A stretch of DNA of 64,000 bases, taken from the NCBI RefSeq assembly GCF_001013905.1, contig NZ_LN831790.1, positions 2,303,501 to 2,367,500 on the forward strand, written 5' to 3'. Positions 51,463 through 64,000 of this stretch are shown piece by piece. Below the pieces are notes generated by a model that ran no database searches, was not told the origin of the DNA, and worked only from the letters and a program-made list of their open reading frames with translations. Each line of letters opens with the position of its first letter. The first letter of the stretch is position 1. Source of the stretch: Streptomyces leeuwenhoekii. GTDB lineage: Bacteria; Actinomycetota; Actinomycetes; Streptomycetales; Streptomycetaceae. The position numbers and the translations under genes are program-made.

Positions 51463-54400
51463 TCACTCCCCCCGCATCCACTGCTCCATCACCGACAGCA
51501 GATGGTCGGGGTCGACCGGCTTGGTCACATAGTCGGAGGCGCCCGACTCGAGCGCCTTCTCCCGGTCGCCCTTCATCGCCTTGGCGGTCAGCGCGATGAT
51601 CGGCAACCCGGCGAACTGGGGCATCCGCCGAATCGCCGTAGTCGTGGCGTACCCGTCCATCTCGGGCATCATGATGTCCATCAGGACCACCGCCACGTCC
51701 TCGTGCTGCTCCAGCACCTCGATCCCCTCACGGCCGTTCTCGGCGTACAGCACGGACAGGCCGTGCTGCTCCAGGACACTGGTGAGGGCGAAGACGTTCC
51801 GGATGTCGTCGTCGACGATCAGCACCTTCTCGCCGCCGAACCGGATGTTCCGTTGCGGCCGTGGCGCCGCCTCGTGCTCGGTGGCCGGCCACTGCTCCGG
51901 CTGCCCCAGACGCTGCTCCAGCTCCGGCAGGCCCCTGCGGCGGCGCCGGAACAGCGCGGCCCCCTCGTGCGTCTGCTGATACGGCCTGACCTCGGCCGGC
52001 GTGTCGGTCCGCGCCTCCGCCGCCTCGGACACCTCACCGGCCGCGCCGGCGGACGCCATCAGCTCACCCGTCTCCAGGGCGGGCATCTGCGGGTGGCCGT
52101 GCGAGGGCAGCTCGCTCGGGTGCAGCGGCAGGTACAGCGTGAACGTCGACCCGCGGCCCGGCTCGCTCTGCGCGTGGATCTCACCGCCCAGGAGCTGGGC
52201 GATCTCCCGGGAGATCGACAGCCCCAGGCCCGTACCGCCGTACTTGCGGCTCGTGGTGCCGTCGGCCTGCTTGAACGCCTCGAAGATCACCCGCATCTTG
52301 CTGGCCGCGATGCCGATACCTGTGTCGGTCACCGAGAACGCGATCAGCGCCGCCTCCGGATCGGTCAGCGAACCGGCCTCCAGCAACTGCTCCCGGATGG
52401 CCTGCGGAACATCGTCGCGGGCCGGCCTGATCACGAGCTCCACCGACCCGGAGTCGGTGAACTTGACCGCGTTGGACAGCAGGTTGCGCAGCACCTGCAG
52501 CAGCCGCTGCTCGTCGGTGTGCAAGGTCGCCGGCAGCTCCGGCGACACCCGCACCGACAGGTCCAGCCCCTTCTCCGCGGTCAGCGGCCGGAAGGTGGCC
52601 TCCACGTAGTCGACGAGCTGGACGAGCGCGATACGCGTCGGGGAGACGTCCATCTTGCCCGCCTCGACCTTCGACAGATCGAGGATGTCGTTGATGAGCT
52701 GCAACAGGTCGGAACCGGCCCCGTGGATGGTCTCGGCGAACTCCACCTGCTTCGGGGAGAGGTTCCCCTCCGCGTTGTCCGCCAGCAGCTTGGCCAGGAT
52801 CAGCAGGGAGTTGAGCGGCGTCCGCAGCTCGTGCGACATGTTGGCGAGGAACTCGCTCTTGTAGCGCATGGAGACCGCGAGCTGCTCGGCACGCTCCTCC
52901 AGCACCTGCCGCGCCTCCTCGATCTCGGTGTTCTTCACCTCGATGTCGCGGTTCTGCCGGGCCAGCAGCTCGGCCTTCTCCTCCAGTTCGGCGTTGGACG
53001 CCTGGAGGGCCTTCTGCCGCTGCTCCAGCTCCGCCGAGCGCTCCCGCAGTTGCTCGGTCAGCTCCTGGGACTGCTTCAGGAGCTGCTCCGTCTTGGTGTT
53101 GACCGAGATGGTGTTGACGCTGGTCGCGATCATCTCGGCGATCTGGTTGAGGAAGTCCTTCTGGATCTGCGTGAACGGCGTGAAGGAGGCCAGCTCGATG
53201 ACGCCGAGCACCTTCCCCTCGAAGACCACCGGCAACACGATCACCTGCGCGGGCGGCGCCTCGCCGAGCCCGGAGGAGATCTTCAGATAGCCGGTCGGCG
53301 CGTTCTCCACCAGGATCGTGCGCTTCTCGTGGGCGGCCGTCCCGACCAGGCCCTCCCCCGGCCGGAACGACGTCGGCATCGAGCCCATCGAGTACCCGTA
53401 CGAACCCAGCATCCGCAGCTCGTACTCGTCATCGTCGGCGGCACCCGGGTCCTGCCCGTCCAGCAGCGGCATCGCCAGGAAGAAGGCGCCGTGCTGCGCG
53501 GAGACCACCGGGGTCAGCTCGCTCATGATCAGCGAGGCCACGTCCTCCAGATCCCGGCGGCCCTGCATCAGCGCCGAGATACGGGCGAGGTTGCCCTTGA
53601 GCCAGTCCTGCTCCTTGTTGGCGATCGTGGTGTCGCGCAGGTTGGCGATCATCTTGTTGATGTAGTCCTGAAGCTCCTGGATCTCGCCCGCGGCATCCAC
53701 GTCGATCTTCAGGTTCAGGTCACCGCGGGTCACCGCGGTCGCCACCCGCGCGATGGCACGCACCTGCCGGGTCAGGTTCCCGGCCATCTCGTTCACGGAC
53801 TCCGTCAGGTCCCGCCAGGTGCCGTCGACGTCCCGCACCCGCGCCTGCCCGCCGAGCTGGCCCTCGGTACCCACCTCCCGGGCCACCCGCGTGACCTCCT
53901 CGGCGAAGGACGAGAGCTGGTCCACCATCGTGTTGATGGTCGTCTTCAGCTCCAGGATCTCGCCCCGGGCGTCAATGTCGATCTTCTTGGTCAGATCGCC
54001 CTTGGCGATGGCCGTGGTGACCATCGCGATGTTGCGCACCTGACCGGTCAGATTGGACGCCATCTGGTTCACCGACTCGGTGAGGTCCTTCCAGGTGCCG
54101 GCCACGCCCGGGACGTGCGCCTGCCCGCCGAGGATGCCGTCCGTGCCCACCTCACGGGCCACCTTGGTCACCTGGTCCGCGAACGAACTCAGCGTCTTGA
54201 CCATGGTGTTGAAGGTGTCCGCGAGCTGCGCCACCTCGCCGCGCGCCTCGATCGTCACCGTCCGCGTCAGGTCGCCGTTGGCGACGGCGGCGGCCACCTG
54301 GGAGATGTTCCGCACCTGCACGGTGAGGTTCTTCGCCATCAGGTTGACGTTGTCGCTGAGGTCCTTCCAGATGCCCGTGACACCGGGCACGTGCGCCTGG

Positions 54401-56943
54401 CCGCCGAGGATGCCCTCGGTGCCCACCTCACGGGCCACCCGGGTCACCTGCTCGGCGAACGACGAGAGCTGGTCCACCATCGTGTTGACGGTGGTGACCA
54501 GCTCCAGGATCTCGCCCTTGGCGTCGACGGTGATCTTCTTCGACAGATCGCCCTTGGCGACCGCCGTCGTCACCTCGGCGATGTTGCGCACCTGCAGGGT
54601 CAGGTTGTTCGCCATGCCGTTGACGGACTGGGTGAGGTCCTTCCAGGTACCGGAGACGCCCTGCACCTCCGCCTGGCCGCCCAGGATGCCCTCCGTACCC
54701 ACCTCACGGGCCACCCGGGTGACCTCCTGGGCGAAGGAGGAGAGCTGGTCCACCATCGTGTTCAGGGTGTTCTTCAGCTCCAGGATCTCCCCGCGCGCGT
54801 CCACGGTGATCTTCTGGGAGAGGTCACCGCGGGCCACCGCGGTCGCGACCTGCGCGATGTTGCGGACCTGGGCGGTGAGGTTGCCGGCCATGCCGTTCAC
54901 CGAGTCGGTCAGGTCGCGCCACACCCCCGCGACCCCCGGCACCTGCGCCTGCCCGCCCAGCCGGCCCTCCGTGCCCACCTCACGGGCCACCCGGGTCACC
55001 TGCTCGGCGAAGGCGGAGAGCTGGTCGACCATCGTGTTGATGGTGTTCTTCAGCTCCAGGATCTCCCCGCGCGCGTCGACGTCGATCTTCTGCGACAGAT
55101 CACCCCGCGCCACCGCGGTCGTCACCTGCGCGATCTGCCGCACCTGGGAGGTGAGATTCCCCGCCATGAAGTTGACGGAGTCGGTCAGCTCCTTCCACGT
55201 GCCCGACACGCCGTCGACCCGGGCCTGACCGCCCAGCCGGCCCTCCGTGCCCACGTCCCGGGCCATCCGCGTGACCTGGTCGGCGAAGCTGGAGAGCTGG
55301 TCCACCATCGTGTTCACGGTGTTCTTGAGCTGGAGCATCTCGCCGGACACGTCCACGGTGACCTTCTGCGACAGATCGCCGTTGGCCACCGCCGTCGTCA
55401 CCTGCGCGATGTTGCGCACCTGCCCGGTGAGGTTCCGGAACGCCGTGTTGACCGAGTCGGTCAGGTCCTTCCAGGTCCCCGCCGCCCCCGGCACCTGCGC
55501 CTGGCCGCCCAGCTCGCCCTCGACACCGACCTCCCGCGCCACCCGCGTGACCTCGGCACCGAAGGCGGAGAGCTGGTCCACCATCGTGTTGACGGTGTTC
55601 TTCAGCTCCAGCATCTCCCCGGCGACGTCCACGGTGACCTTCTGCGACAGATCACCGTTGGCCACCGCCGTCGTCACGGCCGCGATGTCCCGCACCTGAG
55701 TGGTCAGGTTCCGGAACACCGTGTTGACCGAGTCCGTCAGGTCCTTCCAGATGCCGGCCGCGCCCGGCACGTTCGCCTGGCCGCCCAGCCGCCCCTCGGC
55801 ACCGACCTCGTTGGCCACCCGCGTGACCTCGTCCGCGAAGATCCGCAGCGTCTCGGTCATCTGGTTGATCGTCTCGGCGAGCTGCGCGACCTCGCCGCGC
55901 GCCGGGACGGTCACCTTCCGCGACAGATCACCGTTGGCGACCGCCGTCGTCACCTCGGCGATCCCCCTCACCTGTGCGGTGAGATTGCCCGCCATCGTGT
56001 TGACGGAGTCGGTCAGCTCCTTCCACACACCGGCGACACCCGGCACCTGGGCCTGACCGCCCAGCGCGCCCTCGGTGCCCACCTCGCGCGCGACGCGCGT
56101 CACCTCGGACGAGAACGCGGAGAGCTGGTCCACCATCGTGTTGACGGTGTTCTTCAGTTCGAGCATCTCCCCGGCCACGTGAACCGTGACCTTCCGGGAC
56201 AGATCACCCTTGGCGACCGCCGTCGTCACCAGCGCGATGTCCCGAACCTGGGCCGTCAGCCGGTGCGCCATGGTGTTGACCGAGTCCGTGAGGTCCTTCC
56301 ACGAACCCGACATGCCCCGCACCCGGGCCTGACCGCCCAGCTTGCCCTGGGTGCCCACCTCACTGGCCACCCGCGTGACCTCGTCGGTGAACGTCGACAA
56401 CTGGTCGACCAGGTTGTTCACGGTCCGCGCGACCTTCAGGAACTCCCCGCGCAGCGGATGCCCGGACACCCCTTCCGCCGCCTGCGTCCGCAGCTCCATC
56501 CGCGGCGACAGATCACCCTCCGCCACCGCGGACAGCACCCGGCTCACCTCGGAGACCGGCCACACCAGATCGTCCACAAGCGCGTTCGAATGATCGATGG
56601 CGGCCGCCCAGGACCCCTCACAGGCGCCCGTCTCCAGCCGCTCGGTGAGCTTGCCCTCACGCCCCACCATGCGCCGCACCCGCGCGAGCTCACCCGTCAG
56701 ATGCAGATTGCGGTCGGCGACCTCGTTGAACACGGCCGCGATCTCCGACATCACGCCGTCCCCGGACACCGTGAGCCGCTTGCGGAAATTCCCGTCCCGC
56801 ATGGCCACCAGAGCCGTGAGCAGCCGGTTCAGGCCGGCCGTGTCCACCACGGTGGTCCCGTCGCGCGGTGTGCGCCGGTTGCCCAGGGACGGTCCGCCCT
56901 TCGCGCGCGTCTTCGTGCCCCGCGCCGCTGCGCCAGACTCCAC
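51463..56943 (-). CDS. osaA: Hybrid sensor histidine kinase OsaA with ten HAMP-type repeats
   Basis: The 1826-residue protein has no membrane segment. After an N-terminal HAMP-like region come ten 92-residue repeats (about residues 165-1085), each with [32 protein letters not shown] and QVRNIAxVTTAVAxGDLS. A GAF domain (about 1115-1280), a coiled coil, HisKA with His1371 in MSHELRTPL, HATPase_c ([11 protein letters not shown]) and a receiver domain ([10 protein letters not shown], phospho-Asp in [13 protein letters not shown], about 1754) complete it. GTG at 56943 has GGGAGGGAC upstream. It is the osmoadaptation kinase of S. coelicolor by position and architecture; the repeats resemble osmosensing HAMP arrays of group III fungal kinases. 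Confidence 0.93.
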   Translation of the reverse strand: MESGAAARGTKTRAKGGPSLGNRRTPRDGTTVVDTAGLNRLLTALVAMRDGNFRKRLTVSGDGVMSEIAAVFNEVADRNLHLTGELARVRRMVGREGKLTERLETGACEGSWAAAIDHSNALVDDLVWPVSEVSRVLSAVAEGDLSPRMELRTQAAEGVSGHPLRGEFLKVARTVNNLVDQLSTFTDEVTRVASEVGTQGKLGGQARVRGMSGSWKDLTDSVNTMAHRLTAQVRDIALVTTAVAKGDLSRKVTVHVAGEMLELKNTVNTMVDQLSAFSSEVTRVAREVGTEGALGGQAQVPGVAGVWKELTDSVNTMAGNLTAQVRGIAEVTTAVANGDLSRKVTVPARGEVAQLAETINQMTETLRIFADEVTRVANEVGAEGRLGGQANVPGAAGIWKDLTDSVNTVFRNLTTQVRDIAAVTTAVANGDLSQKVTVDVAGEMLELKNTVNTMVDQLSAFGAEVTRVAREVGVEGELGGQAQVPGAAGTWKDLTDSVNTAFRNLTGQVRNIAQVTTAVANGDLSQKVTVDVSGEMLQLKNTVNTMVDQLSSFADQVTRMARDVGTEGRLGGQARVDGVSGTWKELTDSVNFMAGNLTSQVRQIAQVTTAVARGDLSQKIDVDARGEILELKNTINTMVDQLSAFAEQVTRVAREVGTEGRLGGQAQVPGVAGVWRDLTDSVNGMAGNLTAQVRNIAQVATAVARGDLSQKITVDARGEILELKNTLNTMVDQLSSFAQEVTRVAREVGTEGILGGQAEVQGVSGTWKDLTQSVNGMANNLTLQVRNIAEVTTAVAKGDLSKKITVDAKGEILELVTTVNTMVDQLSSFAEQVTRVAREVGTEGILGGQAHVPGVTGIWKDLSDNVNLMAKNLTVQVRNISQVAAAVANGDLTRTVTIEARGEVAQLADTFNTMVKTLSSFADQVTKVAREVGTDGILGGQAHVPGVAGTWKDLTESVNQMASNLTGQVRNIAMVTTAIAKGDLTKKIDIDARGEILELKTTINTMVDQLSSFAEEVTRVAREVGTEGQLGGQARVRDVDGTWRDLTESVNEMAGNLTRQVRAIARVATAVTRGDLNLKIDVDAAGEIQELQDYINKMIANLRDTTIANKEQDWLKGNLARISALMQGRRDLEDVASLIMSELTPVVSAQHGAFFLAMPLLDGQDPGAADDDEYELRMLGSYGYSMGSMPTSFRPGEGLVGTAAHEKRTILVENAPTGYLKISSGLGEAPPAQVIVLPVVFEGKVLGVIELASFTPFTQIQKDFLNQIAEMIATSVNTISVNTKTEQLLKQSQELTEQLRERSAELEQRQKALQASNAELEEKAELLARQNRDIEVKNTEIEEARQVLEERAEQLAVSMRYKSEFLANMSHELRTPLNSLLILAKLLADNAEGNLSPKQVEFAETIHGAGSDLLQLINDILDLSKVEAGKMDVSPTRIALVQLVDYVEATFRPLTAEKGLDLSVRVSPELPATLHTDEQRLLQVLRNLLSNAVKFTDSGSVELVIRPARDDVPQAIREQLLEAGSLTDPEAALIAFSVTDTGIGIAASKMRVIFEAFKQADGTTSRKYGGTGLGLSISREIAQLLGGEIHAQSEPGRGSTFTLYLPLHPSELPSHGHPQMPALETGELMASAGAAGEVSEAAEARTDTPAEVRPYQQTHEGAALFRRRRRGLPELEQRLGQPEQWPATEHEAAPRPQRNIRFGGEKVLIVDDDIRNVFALTSVLEQHGLSVLYAENGREGIEVLEQHEDVAVVLMDIMMPEMDGYATTTAIRRMPQFAGLPIIALTAKAMKGDREKALESGASDYVTKPVDPDHLLSVMEQWMRGE
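53690..56450 (-). repeat. Ten 276-bp in-frame repeats within osaA
   Basis: The codons for LGGQA recur ten times at a steady 276-bp period, the first near 56335 and the last near 53855. The repeats are in frame, each coding 92 residues, and diverged mostly at third positions and in the variable loop after GGQA. Confidence 0.92.
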
Positions 56944-57335
56944 TGTGTCCCTCCCGCAGGGGTCGACCTTTACTGCCGTGCTCTGGTACAACCACTCGGC
57001 GTACCGGTTATTACTCCGTGTTTCCCGTACTGCCGCGCATCCCTGCCCGGCCCGCCGGGCCGTGCCCCAGGGCTGCTGCCCACGGACGCGCGAGCCACTC
57101 GGGCCGCCCGGACCTTCACGGGAAGCCTGCCCAGTGTTTCACCCCGGCCGAACCAGGCCATAACAGTTCGGCAGCTTCGCACATCGTCCGCACACCCTCC
57201 GGGCGGAATCACAGCAGACCGGCATCCGCGTGGACCGCGAAGGTAAGTAACCTTGCATGCGGCTGTCCAGCCGCACGGTCCGTCCGGCCTGGGCGGTGGC
57301 ACGAGAACGAGCGGGCATCGGAGGGGCGGCCGCAG
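56944..57335. other. Divergent osaA-osaC control region
   Basis: These 392 bases separate two divergent stress genes. A 15-bp palindrome AAGGT-AAGTA-ACCTT lies at 57240-57254, about 80 bases before osaC. No gene was seen. A clear sigma-B promoter (GNNTN14-16GGGTA) could not be found by eye. Confidence 0.55.
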
Positions 57336-60086
57336 ATGACCACCGGAGTGATCCCCGGGGGACAGCCCCCGGACCCCCAGCCGACGGGAATGCCGCAGCC
57401 GCGGCGCGAACCGGCCGGCCACGAAGCCCTGCACGTCGAGGAAGGGTCCAGTAGTTCCGTGATCACCGCGCGCGCGGCCGCCAGCTTCGAGCCCGTCGGA
57501 CGATCGGTCGCCAGCGCCCGTTCCTTCGTCCGCGACACCCTCCAGGGCTGGGGCTTCGCCGACATCGTCGACGACGCCGTCGTCCTCACCAGCGAACTGG
57601 TCACCAACGCCGTGGTGCACGCCGGCACCTCCGCCGACGTGGTCTGCCTGCGCACCGGCGAGGGCGTGCGGATCGAGGTGGCCGACCGCTACCCCGAGCG
57701 CGAGGTCCCCCTCCAGGAGGCCGCCGTCACCATGAGCAGCCCCGACCGCGAGGGCGGCCGGGGCCTCCAGCTCTGCGCGGCCCTGGCCGGACGCTGGGGC
57801 GTGGAGTACTCCCCCACCCACAAGAACGTCTGGTTCCAACTCGACCTGCCGGAGCGGCCGGTCGGCACCCGGACCGCCGGCCCCTGCCTGCCCGCCGACC
57901 TCCTCCCGCTCGCCGACGGCCGGGTCCGCGTCGCCGTCGTCCAGATCGACCGCGCCGGAGCCATCACGGCCTGGAGCGAGGACGCCGAAGAACTGTTCGG
58001 CTACGCGGCCGAGCAGGTCACCGGCAAGCCCCTCGCCGACCTCGCGGCCTGGCCGCACACCCCGGGCACCGGCACCGGCATCGCCGAAGCCCTGCGGCTC
58101 TCCCGCTGGGAGGGCACCTACGGCATCCGCGGCGCCAACGGCCGCGTGACCCCGGTGTACGCCTCCCACCTCCGCGTCCGCGACACGGGCGGCGAGCCCT
58201 CCACGGTCTGCCTCCTCGTACGGGACCACGAACGGGCCGTCCTGCAGACCCCGTCGCGCGTCCCCGCCTCCGACACGAACACCGCCTCCGACACGCCGAG
58301 CACGGACCCGTTCGAGGTGTTCATCGGCTCGCCCGCCCCGGACGACCTCGACGGCCTCCTGCAGCGCACGGTGGAGCGCGCCCGCGACATGCTCGACGGC
58401 GACGCCGCCTTCCTCCTGCTCGCCACCGACGACGAGACCGAACTGGAGGTCCGCGCCTCCACCGGCCTGCCCTCGGCCCGCCAGCGCTTCGCCCGCGTCC
58501 CCGTCGAGGCGGGTCCCGGCCGCTACGGCTCGGCGCGCATGCCCGCCGTCCACGACGACCTGGCGGCCGTCCCCGGCGCCGTGCCCCTGCTCAACGGCAC
58601 GGGCATGCGCTCGGTGGTCACGGTCCCCCTGAAGGTGGAGGGCCGCCTCACCGGCTCCCTCGGTGTCGCCGCCGAGGCCCCCGGCCGCTACTCCAACGAA
58701 GAGGCCCTGCGCCTGCAGTTCGCCGCCGACCGCATCGCGCTCGCCGTCGAGTCCGCCCGGCTCGGCGAACTGGAACGCCTGCGCCGCGGCTCCCTCAGCT
58801 TCCTCGTCGAGGCGTCCGACCTGCTGGCCGGCACGCTCGACCGCGACCAGACGCTGGCCCTGATGGCCCAGATGACGGTCCCCACCCTGGCCACCTGGTG
58901 CGCCGTCTACACCATCGCCGACCAGGCCTCGGAACCGTACCTCTCCTACGTCCTGCACGAGGACGAGGACCTCATCGACGGCATCAAGTCCCTGCTGGCC
59001 AAGGTCCCCCCGCCCGACCCGGTGCCCACCCCGGGCGCCCGCGTCTGGACGGCCCCCGGCGAGCTGGCCCACCAGGCGGCGCTGCGCACGTCGATGCGGA
59101 GCCTCGGCCTGAGCGCGGGCCCGACGCACCAGGTCACCCCCGGGATCGGCCCCACCCTGGCCACCGCCGCCGCGCTGGGCGGCGAGACGGTGGTCCTGCC
59201 CCTGGTCGCCCGCAACCGCGTCATCGGCATGCTGACCCTGGGCAAGCCGACCGACGAGCACTTCCGCCAGGAGATCCTGGAGTTGGCCGAGGACCTGTCC
59301 CGCCGCGCCGCCCTGGCCCTGGACAACGCGCGCCTGTACTCGGAGCGCACGGCCATCAGCCAGTCCCTCCAGCGCAGCCTCCTGCCGCCCGGGCTGCCGC
59401 AGATCGACGGCGTCGAGGTGGAGGTCATCTACCGCGCCGCCGGCGAGGGCAACGAGGTCGGCGGCGACTTCTACGACCTCTTCCCCATCCGCGACGGCGC
59501 GTACGGGTTCGCCATCGGCGACGTCTGCGGTACGGGCCCGAACGCGGCGGCCGTCACCGGCCTGGCCCGGCACGCGCTGCGCCTGCTGGCCCGCGAGGGC
59601 CTGAGCGGCCCGGCGGTCCTGGAGCGCCTGAACTCCGCGATCCTCGACGAAGGCGCCCGCAGCCGCTTCCTGACGCTCCTGTACGGCGAGCTGCGCCCTC
59701 GGGAGGACGGCAGCGCGGAGCTGAAGGTGGTCTGCGCCGGCCATCCGCTCCCGCTTCGCCTGCGCCAGGACGGCACGGTGGAACCCGCCGCCGAACCGCA
59801 GCCGCTCCTCGGCGTCATCGAGGACCTGGAGCTGTACGAGCAGACGGTCACCCTCGACCCGGGCGATGTCCTTCTCTGCGTCACGGACGGCGTCACCGAA
59901 CGCCGGGAAGGCTCCCGCATGCTGGGCGACGACGGCCTCGCCGATGTCCTCACGACCTGCACGGGCCTGACGGCGGGCGCGGTCGCGGCCCGCATCATGC
60001 GCGCGGTGGAACGCTTCGCTTCCGACGCCCCGTCGGACGACATGGCCATCCTCGCGATGCGTGTGCCGGAGCCGCACAAGGACTAG
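57336..60086 (+). CDS. osaC: Multidomain sigma-B regulator OsaC
   Basis: The 916-residue protein has an RsbW-like ATPase domain (VVLTSELVTNAVVHAG near residue 90, GGRGLQLCAAL), a PAS domain (about 195-300; AITAWSEDAEELFGYAAEQV), two GAF-like domains (about 335-475 and 490-668) and a C-terminal PP2C/SpoIIE phosphatase (QRSLLPPGLPQIDGVEVE, GNEVGGDFYDLFPI, ITDGVTERR-like VTDGVTERREGSR, DDMAILAMR). In S. coelicolor OsaC binds sigma-B and returns it to the inactive state after osmotic stress. ATG at 57336 follows GGAGGGG. It is divergent from osaA. Confidence 0.93.
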   Translation: MTTGVIPGGQPPDPQPTGMPQPRREPAGHEALHVEEGSSSSVITARAAASFEPVGRSVASARSFVRDTLQGWGFADIVDDAVVLTSELVTNAVVHAGTSADVVCLRTGEGVRIEVADRYPEREVPLQEAAVTMSSPDREGGRGLQLCAALAGRWGVEYSPTHKNVWFQLDLPERPVGTRTAGPCLPADLLPLADGRVRVAVVQIDRAGAITAWSEDAEELFGYAAEQVTGKPLADLAAWPHTPGTGTGIAEALRLSRWEGTYGIRGANGRVTPVYASHLRVRDTGGEPSTVCLLVRDHERAVLQTPSRVPASDTNTASDTPSTDPFEVFIGSPAPDDLDGLLQRTVERARDMLDGDAAFLLLATDDETELEVRASTGLPSARQRFARVPVEAGPGRYGSARMPAVHDDLAAVPGAVPLLNGTGMRSVVTVPLKVEGRLTGSLGVAAEAPGRYSNEEALRLQFAADRIALAVESARLGELERLRRGSLSFLVEASDLLAGTLDRDQTLALMAQMTVPTLATWCAVYTIADQASEPYLSYVLHEDEDLIDGIKSLLAKVPPPDPVPTPGARVWTAPGELAHQAALRTSMRSLGLSAGPTHQVTPGIGPTLATAAALGGETVVLPLVARNRVIGMLTLGKPTDEHFRQEILELAEDLSRRAALALDNARLYSERTAISQSLQRSLLPPGLPQIDGVEVEVIYRAAGEGNEVGGDFYDLFPIRDGAYGFAIGDVCGTGPNAAAVTGLARHALRLLAREGLSGPAVLERLNSAILDEGARSRFLTLLYGELRPREDGSAELKVVCAGHPLPLRLRQDGTVEPAAEPQPLLGVIEDLELYEQTVTLDPGDVLLCVTDGVTERREGSRMLGDDGLADVLTTCTGLTAGAVAARIMRAVERFASDAPSDDMAILAMRVPEPHKD

Positions 60087-60110
60087 CAGGGCAGCCCGCC
60101 AGGGCATGCG

Positions 60111-60140
60111 AAAGGCCCCGCCCGAGTGGGCGGGGCCTTT
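60111..60140. terminator. Bidirectional terminator between osaC and tRNA-Thr
   Basis: A perfect 13-bp stem (AAAGGCCCCGCCC with its complement) and GAGT loop, with A and T runs on the outer edges, so it works for osaC on the plus strand and tRNA-Thr on the minus strand. Confidence 0.92.
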
Positions 60141-60148
60141 CTGTTCGG

Positions 60149-60221
60149 AGCCCCCAAACGGAATCGAACCGTTGACCTTCTCCTTACCATGGAGACGCTC
60201 TGCCGACTGAGCTATAGGGGC
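60149..60221 (-). tRNA. tRNA-Thr (anticodon GGT)
   Basis: The minus strand begins GCCCCTA and folds as a full cloverleaf: acceptor GCCCCTA/TGGGGGC with one T-G pair, D arm AGCTCAGTCGGCAGAGC, anticodon stem CTCC/GGAG with loop ATGGTAA (anticodon GGT), and T arm with GGTTCGATTCC. The discriminator is T and CCA is not encoded. Confidence 0.96.
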
Positions 60222-60263
60222 CTGTCGCCTTTTCGGAGGTTTCCCCCGCGGCAACGAAATAGA

Positions 60264-60293
60264 TCATACCCCGAACTGACCCGTGCTCCCAAA
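60264..60293 (-). promoter_or_regulatory. Probable tRNA-Thr promoter
   Basis: On the minus strand TTGGGA (60293-60288), 18 bases, TATGAT (60269-60264). Transcription would start about 35 bases before the mature tRNA 5' end. Confidence 0.55.
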
Positions 60294-60320
60294 CACGTGC
60301 ACCGGGCTCCGCCGTCCCCT

Positions 60321-61007
60321 TCAGAACGCGGGCTGCAACAGCCCGCCGAGCGCGTTGCACGCGGCCACGATCCGCTGCATGTCCCGCCTCGTCAACGAGG
60401 CGTCCACCGGCAGCGCGAGCGTTTCGTCGGCGGCCCGTTCGGTCTCGGGCAGCGCCACGCACCGCCGGAACTCGGGCAGCCGGTGCACCGGCGTCTTGAC
60501 CGGCACCCGGCAGTCGACTCCCCTGGCCCGTACGGCCCGCGCGAACGCGTCCCGGTCGGGCCGCCCGTTCCCCGGCACCCGCACCACGTACTGCTGATAG
60601 GTGTGCCCGTCGCCCCCTTCCGGCGTGCGCACTCCCCGCAATCTGGCGTCGAGGTAGCCGGCCCGCTGCCTGCGCTGCGCTATCTCGTCGCGCGCAGCCT
60701 CCGGCTGCTCCCCGTGCTGCAGCACCAGCAGCCCGTGCCGCTGCCCGAGTTCATGCAGCCGCGCCATGTCGGCCGGCCGGCCGAACCGATGGACGGCGAC
60801 GATGGCGGCCGTCCGCGGTCCCACGACCGCCTCGACAGCGGACGGTTCCACGCAGTAGGTCACCGGGTCTATGTCCGCGAACACCGGGAGCGCACCGACC
60901 AGGGCAACAGCCTGGGTGACTTCCACGTTCCCGAAGGCCGGCACGACGACCTCGTCACCGGCTCCGACACCGGCCGCCCTGAGCATTGCAGCAGTACCCA
61001 TGCCCAT
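60321..61007 (-). CDS. Truncated DegT/DnrJ/EryC1-like protein
   Basis: The product (about 228 residues from ATG 61007) matches the start of the large domain of DegT-type sugar aminotransferases (MGTAAMLRAAGVGAGDEVVVP, read as AGVGAGDEVVVP; then GALPVFADIDPVTYCVEPSAV, TAAIVAVHRFGRPADM) and the C-terminal region (HTYQQYVVRVPG, LPVDASLTRRDMQRIV). The central part with the PLP-binding Lys (SFHxxK) is absent and the first 40-50 residues are missing, so it should not form a normal PLP enzyme. No good ribosome-binding site was seen; ATG at 61001 and TTG at 61049, which touches the rRNA terminator, are alternatives. It may be a conserved non-catalytic remnant. Confidence 0.65.
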   Translation of the reverse strand: MGMGTAAMLRAAGVGAGDEVVVPAFGNVEVTQAVALVGALPVFADIDPVTYCVEPSAVEAVVGPRTAAIVAVHRFGRPADMARLHELGQRHGLLVLQHGEQPEAARDEIAQRRQRAGYLDARLRGVRTPEGGDGHTYQQYVVRVPGNGRPDRDAFARAVRARGVDCRVPVKTPVHRLPEFRRCVALPETERAADETLALPVDASLTRRDMQRIVAACNALGGLLQPAF

Positions 61008-61049
61008 GATGCTGGGTGCGCCACGTGAACTTCCGATGACAGAAAGCAA

Positions 61050-61093
61050 AAAAGGGTCGGTCCCGGAACGGAAGTTCCGGGACCGACCCTTTT
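61050..61093 (-). terminator. rRNA operon terminator
   Basis: A perfect 20-bp stem with four-base loop follows 5S rRNA on the minus strand, ending in a T run (TTTTTTGCTTT). It is the strongest intrinsic terminator in the window. Confidence 0.97.
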
Positions 61094-61099
61094 AATAAT

Positions 61100-61219
61100 T
61101 GTTCGGCGGCGTCCTACTCTCCCACAGGGTCCCCCCTGCAGTACCATCGGCGCTGTAGAGCTTAGCTTCCGGGTTCGGAATGTAACCGGGCGTTTCCCCT
61201 ACGCTATAACCACCGAAAC
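61100..61219 (-). rRNA. 5S ribosomal RNA
   Basis: The minus strand reads GTTTCGGTGGTTATAGCG at the 5' side, with the conserved ACATTCCGAACCCGGAAGCTAAG-type core (61162-61184 region) and the 3' side GACGCCGCCGAAC. Length about 120. The spacer to 23S (61220-61300) is about 80 bases and contains no tRNA. Confidence 0.95.
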
Positions 61220-61300
61220 ACTATGAAACTATCAGCCGCACCATGACCAAAGCCATGGGGCCGTTCGTGGTTTCAGAACCAACACAGTGGACGCGAGCAA

Positions 61301-64000
<2,700 letters not shown>

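Noticed and set aside
50551..57246. 2231-codon plus-strand open frame opposite osaA and osaB
   Set aside because: The repeating [16 protein letters not shown] translation is only the antisense of the osaA repeats.
57240..57254. DmdR/IdeR iron box
   Set aside because: AGGT and ACCT are present, but the centre is two bases shorter than the 19-bp iron-box consensus.
56970..60254. 1094-codon minus-strand open frame opposite osaC
   Set aside because: Antisense shadow that also runs over the terminator and tRNA-Thr.

Overview
The window is high-GC actinobacterial chromosome and almost certainly Streptomyces. Codon third positions are nearly all G or C, GTG starts and stop/start overlaps are frequent, and several genes appear leaderless. 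The gene order (hflX, rshA, dapF, miaA, miaB, gluABCD with gluRK, recX, recA, lhr, nei, clgR, cinA, pgsA, rimO, ftsK, osaB, osaA, osaC, rRNA) matches, from memory, the S. coelicolor core chromosome around SCO5745-SCO5797. It is core rather than accessory DNA; no insertion sequence, prophage, CRISPR array or large biosynthetic cluster was seen.

Layout. 1-12.1 kb: the end of a secreted serine protease, then a minus-strand tRNA/ribosome and amino-acid block (hflX, M1 peptidase, rshA, dapF, membrane protein, miaA, LigB-like protein, miaB) interrupted by two small plus-strand genes, one MT0933-antitoxin-like. 12.2-18.5 kb: a coupled pair of MEDS-domain stress regulators (one STAS, one RsbW-type ATPase), a NarL-type two-component system, a divergent KhtT/KhtU-like cation/proton antiporter pair, and a lone monooxygenase-like gene behind a MerR/SoxR-type box. 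18.8-26.2 kb: MazG-like hydrolase, an orphan TAXI binding protein, and the glutamate module (gluK, gluR, gluABCD). 26.4-30.1 kb: an FAD monooxygenase, an 868-base GC-rich tract with three 73-bp tandem repeats, and a Cys-containing leader peptide ahead of cysteine dioxygenase and rhodanese genes. 30.2-41.2 kb: DNA repair (recX, recA, lhr, nei) with an AI-2E permease and DUF3046. 41.2-50.2 kb: SRPBCC, Dps, ClgR, cinA-pgsA-rimO operon, RodZ-like protein, FtsK. 50.5-60.1 kb: osmoadaptation locus osaB, osaA (ten 276-bp repeats) and divergent osaC. 60.1-64 kb: tRNA-Thr, a truncated DegT-like protein, 5S rRNA and the 3' part of 23S rRNA, all on the minus strand.

How it works together. Most signalling here concerns stress and growth: (p)ppGpp, sigma-B-type partner switching (MEDS pair, OsaC), osmotic phosphorelay (OsaA/OsaB), protease control (ClgR) and DNA-damage control. 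recA carries both a LexA-type box and a full match to the RecA-NDp (PafBC) promoter pattern, and lhr carries a near match placed exactly where a leaderless transcript would start.

The most interesting points are the leaderless cysteine leader peptide, the RecA-NDp-like promoters of lhr and possibly the AI-2E gene, the MerR/SoxR-box leaderless monooxygenase, the 73-bp repeat tract, the MEDS pair, and the DegT remnant lodged between tRNA-Thr and the rRNA terminator. All starts and functions are read by eye; no database search was run.
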